Assembly: GCA_964389805.1 (NCBI GenBank) | Contig: CAYMFU010000311.1 | Span: 1 to 38,555 of the forward strand | Reading direction: 5' to 3' | Source: JAGTVG01 sp964389805 | Lineage (GTDB): Bacteria; Bacteroidota; Bacteroidia; Cytophagales; Cyclobacteriaceae | DNA length: 38,555 nucleotides | In this document: positions 17,532-25,276 of the stretch, piece by piece | Layout: each line of letters begins with the position of its first letter | How positions within the stretch are numbered: the first letter of the stretch is position 1 | Notes under the pieces: model-generated | What the model saw: only the letters and a program-made list of their open reading frames with translations | Told to the model about the DNA's origin: nothing | Database searches by the model: none | Made by a program: the position numbers and the translations under genes

Positions 17532-19022
17532 ATGAAACCCGGTATAAAGATCATCTTAATACTAAGTATCTTTCTCTTCCTATCCGGAAAGGTCTCCTCG
17601 CAGGAATACAAACCCAATTGGAAATCATTATCTCAATGGGAGGTCCCGAAATGGTTCGATGAGGCCGTGATAGGTATCTATTGCCACTGGGGAGTATACT
17701 CCGTTCCCGGCTTCCGGTTCAATGATGGGGAAGAGCAGGTAGATAGCGGATTGTGGTATGGTTGGTTTATGTACGTCCCGAATGATGATGAACAACCGAA
17801 TTTTGGTGTCTATGATTTTCACAAAGAAACGTATGGCGATCCTTGTGAATTTAACTATCACGATTTTGTGCCCTTGTTCAAGGCTGAGAACTGGGATCCC
17901 GATGAGTGGGTCAAGCTATACAAATATGCCGGAGCAGACTTTGTAGGATTGGCTGCAGAACATGGGGACGGTTATGTTCTGTGGGACAGTGAGTTTGATG
18001 AGTTCAACTCTATGGACACTGGACCAAAACGAGATCTGCTGGGAGATCTGTTTGTAGCGGCTCGAAAAGAAGGCTTGAAAACTGTTGCAACATTGCATGA
18101 AAGACCAGGCTGGATGTTTGATGCAGCACGGGATTACTGTCCTAAGGGTGTAGGACCAAATGATCCGAAATATAAAGATTTATATGAAGCCACTCCTTTC
18201 AGTATTCAAAATAAGAAATTGCTCGAAATAGTTGATAATTATCAACCGGATCAGATCTGGTTTGAGGATATGTATTGTGGCAAGAAGAACTGGAAACCTT
18301 TTTTAGCTCATTATTTCAACTCAGCCCAGAAATGGGGCAAAGAAGTGTTAATTGCCCAGAAACATGGAGAAGCACCACTATCATGTTCTATACTTGACAT
18401 CGAAGGTGGCATCTTTGGTGGTGGCGTATGGGGATGGGAAGGGATGACTGAACCCCAGGAACAACGATGGCAGAAAGATGTTCCTATTGGAAACTATTGG
18501 GCTTATGCGGAAGGAGTGGGATGCCGACCGGTGAATATGCTGGTTGATGGTGTGGTCGACCGGGTGAGCAAAAATGGCGTAACACTTTTTGATGTAGCCC
18601 CCAAGGCGGATGGAACCCTTCCGGAGGAACAAATCAAAGGATTGCAGGAAATAGGTGACTGGATGAAAATCAACAGGGAGGCGCTTTATGCTGCCAAACC
18701 AGCTCATTTTGTCGATGGTGGAATTGATGAGTGGAGAGCTGGTTCGATTCGCTTCCTGGAAAAAAATGGATATCTCTATGCAGTAGAATTAGGAAATGAA
18801 TGGCCACCTACAGTCGGATTCGCTGACTATGGAGACAGTGAAGTTCCTAAGGCGCCCTATATCATACCAGGCGTTAAACCAGCTGCGGGCTCTCCAATTC
18901 AAATGCTTGGGAGTGATCTGAATCTTAAATGGCACCAGGAAGGGGATGATCTTGTAATAGATGAACTGCCTGATCCCCTGCCATGCGATCATGCCTGGAG
19001 TTTTAAAATTCAAGTGGATTAA
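17532..19022 (+). CDS. GH29-family protein with altered active site (Glu at nucleophile position)
   Basis: This 496-aa protein starts at the ATG at 17532 and has a type I signal peptide (cleavage near VSSQ at 24), so it is probably periplasmic. It is plainly GH29: GIYCHWGVYSVPGF, FVGLAAEHGDGYVLWD, GPKRDLLGDL and DRVSKNGVTLFDVAPKADGTLP. Two key places differ. The usual His-His-Asp-Gly-Phe reads H144-G145-D-G-Y, and the nucleophile motif reads IWFEDMY, with E245 where GH29 has Asp and D246 next to it. The C-terminal sandwich ends in PDPLPCDHAWSFKI, like the third GH29. Either the adjacent Asp takes over, Glu acts as nucleophile with another sugar, or the protein has lost hydrolysis. The GH95 gene starts 10 bases after its stop. 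Confidence 0.88.
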   Translation: MKPGIKIILILSIFLFLSGKVSSQEYKPNWKSLSQWEVPKWFDEAVIGIYCHWGVYSVPGFRFNDGEEQVDSGLWYGWFMYVPNDDEQPNFGVYDFHKETYGDPCEFNYHDFVPLFKAENWDPDEWVKLYKYAGADFVGLAAEHGDGYVLWDSEFDEFNSMDTGPKRDLLGDLFVAARKEGLKTVATLHERPGWMFDAARDYCPKGVGPNDPKYKDLYEATPFSIQNKKLLEIVDNYQPDQIWFEDMYCGKKNWKPFLAHYFNSAQKWGKEVLIAQKHGEAPLSCSILDIEGGIFGGGVWGWEGMTEPQEQRWQKDVPIGNYWAYAEGVGCRPVNMLVDGVVDRVSKNGVTLFDVAPKADGTLPEEQIKGLQEIGDWMKINREALYAAKPAHFVDGGIDEWRAGSIRFLEKNGYLYAVELGNEWPPTVGFADYGDSEVPKAPYIIPGVKPAAGSPIQMLGSDLNLKWHQEGDDLVIDELPDPLPCDHAWSFKIQVD

Positions 19023-19032
19023 ATTAAATACA

Positions 19033-21438
19033 ATGAAACATATTTCTTTCGTTTTTATCATTCTTATATTCTTTACTGGTTGCAAAGGCCCGGGATCCGG
19101 AGATGGATTCGGTGAGGCCGGTGACAACTTTCTGATCAACCCACCGGAGCATGGATATGTAACCCATCTGAAGGCTACAAAATGGGAAGAGGCAATGCTT
19201 ACAGGCAATGGTACAATAGGAGCACTCGTTATAGGAGATCCTCATAATGAACGCATAATAATGAGCCATGAAAAACTGTTTATGCCTCAATATCCTCCAT
19301 ATCCTGCTCCGGATCTGGGCTCACGGCTACAGGAAGCACGTGAATTGATGCTTGAGGGTAATAGTGAGGGTGCCACGGATCAATTGATCCAGGCCGGGGA
19401 GGAAGTTGGGATCAAGGGAGACTACATGTTATGGACAGATCCTCTGGTGCCAGCCTGCCAGATGGAAATGGTATTAAATGATGAGGAAGCTTTTGAAAAT
19501 TACACAAGAGGCGTGAATTATGAAACCGGTGAGGCAATAGCTGCCTGGCAATCGGGTAATGACATATATGAAAGACGGGTTTTCAGTTCGAGGGCTGATG
19601 GATTGATCGTTTTAAACATGTCGAGTCCCAGCGAGTCACCTATTAACGTGAAAATAAGATTAGCTCAGCTTCCGGTAGATATGGAAGAAAATGATCAGGA
19701 TCAGGCATTTAGTTATGACCAACTGATTGAGCAAGTTACCTCATCCGCAGATCCTGGGGGCAACCTGAAATATTTTACTGAATTCAGAAAAAAATGGGAT
19801 GGATCATTAAAAGGATTTGTAGTTGAGACTAAAATCATCCCCGAGGGAGGTAAAATGACTTCGGATGGTGATTGGTTGCAAATTGAGGACGCCAGATCTC
19901 TTACGGCATACACGAAAATTCTTTTGTCTTTTGATTTGCCCATCGAAACAGCAACAGGGATTGAAAAGGTTACAGAAAGCTACGATGTTCTTCTGGGTAA
20001 ACATGAAAAGATCCATGCCGAAATGTTCAATAGGTTTTCGCTGAATATCTCATCAGGCAGTAAAGAATATATGCCTCCTGAAAAGTTATTGCAAACCTCC
20101 TCTGTAGGCAACCTTAACCCAAGACTGGTGGAAGAGCTTTGTGAAGCCGCACGTTATGAGCTGATCAGCAGTACAGGAGAGATTCCACCAACACTCCAGG
20201 GAATATGGGGAGGAACATGGCTGCCTGCCTGGTCTGGTGATTTTACTTTGAACGGTAATGTACCGTCCGCTATAGCCTCTGGCTTGAACACCAGCTTTCC
20301 GGAAGTCACGGAGGCCTATATGAATTATATGTATTCTATGTTTGAGGAATTTGAAGCCAATGCAATAGGACTTTTTGGTGCACCCGGAATATACGTTCCT
20401 TCACGTTCCAGTTCATCTGGAAGTACATACCACTATGGTGAAGAACATCCGCATTTGTTCTGGTATGCCGGAGGAGGCTGGACCAGTCTTTTTTTCTATG
20501 ATTACTGGCAGTATACAGGTGATGAACAATACCTGAAGGAGAAAGTGATCCCATTCATGGTGGCTGCTATGGAATTCTATGAATTCATCCTTATAAAAGA
20601 CGATCAGGGGAGATATATGTTCATTCCTTCCTATTCCCCTGAATTAGGACCATTGAATGAGCCGCCCCTGGCCATCAATGCTACTATGGATGTTGCCGTG
20701 TTAAAGCAGTTGATCAGAAATCTATTAACACTGGAAGTGGAAGGTTACCTGGAGACAGATAATGTGGCAATATGGACTGAGATCCTGGATAATCTGCCGG
20801 CTTACGAAATTGATGACGATGGAGACCTGAAAGAATGGATCTGGCCAGGGTATAAGAACGATAATGCCCACCGCCATGCTTCACATTTGTACCCCTTGTT
20901 TTATGAAGTGGATCCCGATTTTACAGATAGTCCTGAGTTGATTGAGGCAGCACGTACTGCCATCGAAAAGAGAATTCAATACAGACGGGAAAGGAATGGT
21001 GCCGAAATGGCATTTGGACTGGTTCAAATCGGATTGGCGGCTGCACATATTGGAGATACAGAACATGCTTATGAATGTGTCGACTACCTGTGTAATTCCT
21101 ATTGGTCACCGGCCTATACTTCCTATCATGATCCCGGTGAGATATTCAATGTTGATATAAGCGGTGGATTGCCAGCCGTGGTAACCGATATGATCGTACA
21201 ATCTACAGCAAATGAAGTAACTCTTTTACCAGCACTTCCGGAGCAATGGCCCGACGGTGAGATAAAGGGGGTGTGGACGAGAAGCGGAGCTACAGTTGAT
21301 CTTACCTGGGTAAATAGTGAACCAAAATCAGCCGTAATTCACGCAAATAGAGATATCGAGATACAGTTAAAGTTTAAAGATCAGGCATGGAACATTTCTA
21401 TTCCCGAAGGACAGTTAATAAACTGGAAAATGAACTGA
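19033..21438 (+). CDS. GH95 alpha-L-fucosidase/galactosidase lipoprotein
   Basis: This is an 801-aa inverting glycosidase of family GH95, which removes alpha-1,2-linked L-fucose and in some members alpha-L-galactose. I start at the ATG at 19033 because it gives a lipoprotein signal (FFTGC, Cys17); an open frame reaching back to 18961 overlaps the previous gene. The N-terminal sandwich starts about residue 35 (WEEAMLTGNGTIGALV). The (alpha/alpha)6 catalytic core includes LQGIWGGTW, LNGN with N407 and N409, SPE with E537, HRHASHLYPL at 613-622, and D708, which match the Asn/Asn/Glu/Asp catalytic set known from the B. bifidum enzyme. The usual DGNFG motif is changed to DISGG after D708. The GH3 gene starts one base after its stop codon, indicating translational coupling. 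Confidence 0.92.
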   Translation: MKHISFVFIILIFFTGCKGPGSGDGFGEAGDNFLINPPEHGYVTHLKATKWEEAMLTGNGTIGALVIGDPHNERIIMSHEKLFMPQYPPYPAPDLGSRLQEARELMLEGNSEGATDQLIQAGEEVGIKGDYMLWTDPLVPACQMEMVLNDEEAFENYTRGVNYETGEAIAAWQSGNDIYERRVFSSRADGLIVLNMSSPSESPINVKIRLAQLPVDMEENDQDQAFSYDQLIEQVTSSADPGGNLKYFTEFRKKWDGSLKGFVVETKIIPEGGKMTSDGDWLQIEDARSLTAYTKILLSFDLPIETATGIEKVTESYDVLLGKHEKIHAEMFNRFSLNISSGSKEYMPPEKLLQTSSVGNLNPRLVEELCEAARYELISSTGEIPPTLQGIWGGTWLPAWSGDFTLNGNVPSAIASGLNTSFPEVTEAYMNYMYSMFEEFEANAIGLFGAPGIYVPSRSSSSGSTYHYGEEHPHLFWYAGGGWTSLFFYDYWQYTGDEQYLKEKVIPFMVAAMEFYEFILIKDDQGRYMFIPSYSPELGPLNEPPLAINATMDVAVLKQLIRNLLTLEVEGYLETDNVAIWTEILDNLPAYEIDDDGDLKEWIWPGYKNDNAHRHASHLYPLFYEVDPDFTDSPELIEAARTAIEKRIQYRRERNGAEMAFGLVQIGLAAAHIGDTEHAYECVDYLCNSYWSPAYTSYHDPGEIFNVDISGGLPAVVTDMIVQSTANEVTLLPALPEQWPDGEIKGVWTRSGATVDLTWVNSEPKSAVIHANRDIEIQLKFKDQAWNISIPEGQLINWKMN

Positions 21439-21439
21439 A

Positions 21440-23686
21440 TTGAAATACTACAATATTATTTTTATCTTGCTTTTTGTTGGATGTAAAGGTGATTTGCCTC
21501 CATATCTTAATACGGATCAATCTCCACAGGAAAGGGCTGAAGATCTCGTCTCCCGAATGACCCTGGAAGAAAAAATTTCCCAGTTAAGCAGCTATGTTCC
21601 TGCTATTGAAAGACTTGGATTGAGCGAATACACCTATCAGGGTGAAGCACTCCATGGGCTGGCTGAAGCCGCTCATGGAAGGCTAATGGAAGCAACTTCA
21701 TTCCCCCAGTCTATTTCCATGGGTAGTACCTGGAATCCGGACCTGATAAGGGAAGTGGCTTCTGCTATTTCTGATGAAGCAAGGGCATATAACAACCTGG
21801 GACAACTTGATCTGACTTTCTGGAGTCCTAATATTAATATGTTACGGGATCCCCGGTGGGGTCGAAATGATGAGGCATATAGCGAGGATCCTTATCTGAT
21901 GTCAAGGATAGCGGTGGCTTTTGTACGGGGTATGCAGGGTGATGATCCGAAATATTTCAAAACCATTGTTGCTCCAAAACACTTTGTTGCTAATAATAGC
22001 GAATACAACCGTCATGATGGCACCTCCAATGTCGGTGAAAGATGGCTCCGTGAATATTACTTTCCTGCATATAAAGCATCTTTTGTCGAGGGGGGAGCAT
22101 ATTCCACCATGTGCGCATACAACAGGGTAAATGAAGTGCCAGCATGTGCAAATGACTGGCTACTTAACGATATATTACGTGACGAATGGGGTTTTGACGG
22201 ATTCGTAGTTTCTGATTGTGGTGCCATCAGTGATATTATACATCAGCATCAGTATACGGATAATCAGGCCCAGGCTGTGGCCGCGGCTTTGAAAGCAGGA
22301 ATGGACCTGGAATGTGAAGGTGGTGGGGATGAACAACAACTTTATGATAAATACATGAAACAGGCATTGGATGAAGGATATCTTGAGGAGTCTTACATAG
22401 ATCAGAGTGTCATCAATGTGATGAAGGGGCGGATCCGTTTGGGAGACCTTGATCCTGTTAATTCAGTTCCATATTCAAGTATCGATAAAGATGTCATAGA
22501 AAGTGATGAACACCATAATCTTGCTTTGAAGGCAGCAAGGGAATCTATCATATTACTCAAAAATAAAAATAATTTTCTCCCTCTATCAAGAGATATAAAA
22601 TCAATAGCTGTCATTGGCCCAAATGCAAATAAGGCTGTTCTGGGTGCCTATAGCGGCAAGCCTTCACGAACCATTTCTATTCTGGAAGGAATAAGAAACA
22701 AGATTGGAAACGATGTTGAGGTATTTTATGAAAAAGGGTGTGCCGTAACCACAATGGATGAATCTTTTTGGCAGGAACTAGAAGAATGGGGCAAATACGT
22801 GGAAGACTCCGAAAAGGAAGAGTATAATATGATTGTTGCAGAAGCTGAGGATGAATTTGGAGAGGATGATGGGATACGGATTGAACGGGCGTCAAAACTT
22901 GCACGGGAAGTTGACCAGGTAATCCTAGTAATGGGTACAGGTAAATTTGTATCCAACGAAGAATCAGATGCCGAATCCCTGGACTGGCCAGGCAGGCAGC
23001 AGGAATTGATCCGGGAAGTATACAAAGCCAATCCAAATGTGGTCCTGGTGCTTGTGAATGGGTTTCAAATTACTATGAACTGGGAAGTCGAAAACATTCC
23101 GGCTATCGTGGAAACATGGTATGCAGGACAAGCCCAGGGGACCGCCATAGCGGATGTTTTGTTTGGTGATTATAATCCCGGTGGTAAATTGCCAGTCACG
23201 TATTATAAATCTGAAGATGACCTCCCTCATATCGGGGATTATGATATTACCAAAGGGAGGACCTATTGGTTCTTTAAGGAAGAAGTGCTATATCCATTTG
23301 GATTCGGTTTGAGTTACACTTCGTTCAGGATTGAAAATGTATCCCTTGACAGGGTTAGCTATGATCCTTCCAAAGAATTTAAAATAATGCTTAGTCTTGA
23401 CATTACCAATACAGGTAAAATCGCAGGTGATGAAGTGGTTCAGGTGTACATCAAAGACCTTGAGTCTTCAGTTATTCAACCTGAAAAACGATTGCGGGAT
23501 TTCAAACGTGTTTCTTTGGCTCCTGATGAGAAAAAAACCGTAACCTTTGAACTCAAAAACCAGGATTTTCAGATCTGGGATGAAGAAACCAGGGATTGGA
23601 TTATAGAACCCGGTGAATTTGAGATCCAGATAGGTACCTCTTCCAGGGATATTCATCATAAGAAAAGGATTACGGAAGGGACTTAA
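21440..23686 (+). CDS. GH3 beta-glycosidase (beta-glucosidase/xylosidase type) lipoprotein, TTG start
   Basis: This 748-aa retaining beta-glycosidase starts at a TTG one base after the GH95 stop. That start is needed to give the lipoprotein signal (LLFVGC, Cys15); the next in-frame ATG is at residue 40, inside the catalytic domain. The GH3 N-terminal barrel (about 28-340) contains LRDPRWGRNDEAYSEDPYL, APKHFVANN (K180, H181), STMCAYNRVN and GFVVSDCG with D259 as nucleophile. The C-terminal domain has ESIILLKNKNNFLPL, SLDWPGRQQELI, FGDYNPGGKLPVTYY and PFGFGLSYTSF, followed by a fibronectin III-like domain to the end. An acidic insertion lies at about 450-485. Substrate is uncertain: family relatives hydrolyse beta-glucosides or beta-xylosides. 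It is probably periplasmic-facing and works after the fucosidases. Confidence 0.93.
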   Translation: MKYYNIIFILLFVGCKGDLPPYLNTDQSPQERAEDLVSRMTLEEKISQLSSYVPAIERLGLSEYTYQGEALHGLAEAAHGRLMEATSFPQSISMGSTWNPDLIREVASAISDEARAYNNLGQLDLTFWSPNINMLRDPRWGRNDEAYSEDPYLMSRIAVAFVRGMQGDDPKYFKTIVAPKHFVANNSEYNRHDGTSNVGERWLREYYFPAYKASFVEGGAYSTMCAYNRVNEVPACANDWLLNDILRDEWGFDGFVVSDCGAISDIIHQHQYTDNQAQAVAAALKAGMDLECEGGGDEQQLYDKYMKQALDEGYLEESYIDQSVINVMKGRIRLGDLDPVNSVPYSSIDKDVIESDEHHNLALKAARESIILLKNKNNFLPLSRDIKSIAVIGPNANKAVLGAYSGKPSRTISILEGIRNKIGNDVEVFYEKGCAVTTMDESFWQELEEWGKYVEDSEKEEYNMIVAEAEDEFGEDDGIRIERASKLAREVDQVILVMGTGKFVSNEESDAESLDWPGRQQELIREVYKANPNVVLVLVNGFQITMNWEVENIPAIVETWYAGQAQGTAIADVLFGDYNPGGKLPVTYYKSEDDLPHIGDYDITKGRTYWFFKEEVLYPFGFGLSYTSFRIENVSLDRVSYDPSKEFKIMLSLDITNTGKIAGDEVVQVYIKDLESSVIQPEKRLRDFKRVSLAPDEKKTVTFELKNQDFQIWDEETRDWIIEPGEFEIQIGTSSRDIHHKKRITEGT

Positions 23687-23751
23687 AGAGCATTTTTAAA
23701 TATTTTTTCTATAAAGAGAACAAACAGTATATTTTTAAAATATTGATCATT

Positions 23752-25275
23752 ATGAAAACAATTAGGATCTCGCGTTTCGCACTGCCTCTTTTAATATTAA
23801 TTATGTTAAGTCATTCCTGTGGTAAAGTGGACAATGTAGTTGAAACTGGTCCCAAGTATGAACCTACCTGGGAATCGTTAATGCAGAAAGACGGATACCC
23901 GCAATGGTACGAGGATGCTGTACTGGGCTTCTATTTTCATTGGGGACCCTATACGGTTCCATCCTTCTTCTGCTGGGGCTATTGGACCATGTATATTCCC
24001 GGTTCTGACGCTTATAATCTTGTTAAAGAAAATTATGGTGAACCGGGTATCGAGTTTGGTTATAAGGATTTTGTTCCCATGTGGAAAGCTCCAAACTATG
24101 ATCCTGATGAATGGGCGGAACTGTTCAAATATGCGGGAGCCGATTTCGCAGGTCCTGCAGCTGAGCATCATGACGGCTTTGCCCTTTGGGATACGGAGTT
24201 TGATGAATGGAATAGCGTTGACATGGGACCCGGGATAGATATCGTGGGTACCCTGGTTGAAGCATTGAAAAAACAGGGACTGAAGACCTCCGTGGCCATT
24301 CACAACTGGCGTACATACATTACTTATGATACCGGTAGAAGACTTTGCCCACCGGGTGTGGATGTGAATGATCCGCAATATGAAGGGCTATATGGCCCGG
24401 TGCATGAGCCGACCCATGAACAACCCATTGACAATGAATACCCTGGTGCAGACTGGCCCAAATCACACTGGGATGAGCGTTTGAATAAATGGAAAGAGCT
24501 GGTGGATAATTACCAGATGGATCTGATCTGGTGTGAACATATGGATTCAGGCAATCCACCCGATACCTTGAAAAGGCAAATGCTGGCCTATTATTTCAAT
24601 GCTGCCGAACAATGGGACAGGGAAGTGGTGGTGACCTCAAAGAAATTGTGGGAACACCGCTACCAGGATCTGCCACCACAGATATCTCCTATCAACCGTG
24701 AGATGGATGCGCTCAACCATCCCCGGCCACGAAAATGGCAGATGGATGTTCCATTGGGCGATACCTGGTCTTATTCCCCTGAGGTAGGCTGTAAGGATAT
24801 GGATGAACTTACCGATCTGATAGTCAGTAATGTCAGCAAGAATGGCATCACTTTTTTCAGTGTAGCCCCCAAAGCAGATGGGGCCCTGCCTGAGGCCCAG
24901 GTTATCGGACTGCGAAAATTGGGAGACTGGATGGCTATTAACAAGGAAGCATTGCACGGTACGATACCAGCACCATTCCTGATGGGTGGTACTGACCAAT
25001 GGCGGGCTGGCTCGATCCATTTCACCCAAAAAGAGGAGTATCTCTATGCCATCGATCTTGAAAAACCAACACTACCCTATAGAATACCCAATACCTTTGC
25101 CCTGCCGGGTTCGGAAATCAAAATGTTGGGAAGCAAGCAACCACTTAAATGGCATTTGGAAGAAGATGAAGATGATGACGAGGAAGTGACTCTGGTTATT
25201 GAGGAGCTTCCGGATCCCCTGCCTTGTGATTATGCCTGGAGTTTTAAGATCCGGATAATGGACAAAAGTTGGTAA
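23752..25275 (+). CDS. Third GH29-family lipoprotein, Glu at nucleophile position
   Basis: This 507-aa protein starts at the ATG at 23752 (TTG at 23743 rejected). The lipobox-like end SHSC gives Cys23. GH29 features are GFYFHWGPYTVPSF, FAGPAAEHHDGFALWD with H139-H140 intact, and NVSKNGITFFSVAPKADGALP. The nucleophile segment reads LIWCEHMDSG, placing E262 where GH29 enzymes have Asp. It also lacks the KRD after GP (here GPGIDIVG). A long loop near 210-240 is rich in Pro and His. The C-terminus ends in PDPLPCDYAWSFKI, as in the GH29 at 17532, so the two are closer to each other than to the canonical one at 15629. The next gene starts one base after the stop. Confidence 0.88.
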   Translation: MKTIRISRFALPLLILIMLSHSCGKVDNVVETGPKYEPTWESLMQKDGYPQWYEDAVLGFYFHWGPYTVPSFFCWGYWTMYIPGSDAYNLVKENYGEPGIEFGYKDFVPMWKAPNYDPDEWAELFKYAGADFAGPAAEHHDGFALWDTEFDEWNSVDMGPGIDIVGTLVEALKKQGLKTSVAIHNWRTYITYDTGRRLCPPGVDVNDPQYEGLYGPVHEPTHEQPIDNEYPGADWPKSHWDERLNKWKELVDNYQMDLIWCEHMDSGNPPDTLKRQMLAYYFNAAEQWDREVVVTSKKLWEHRYQDLPPQISPINREMDALNHPRPRKWQMDVPLGDTWSYSPEVGCKDMDELTDLIVSNVSKNGITFFSVAPKADGALPEAQVIGLRKLGDWMAINKEALHGTIPAPFLMGGTDQWRAGSIHFTQKEEYLYAIDLEKPTLPYRIPNTFALPGSEIKMLGSKQPLKWHLEEDEDDDEEVTLVIEELPDPLPCDYAWSFKIRIMDKSW

Positions 25276-25276
25276 G

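Noticed and set aside
18961..19032. N-terminal extension of the GH95 frame overlapping the previous GH29 gene
   Set aside because: The extension would hide the lipoprotein signal that begins at the ATG at 19033, and it overlaps a well-supported gene.
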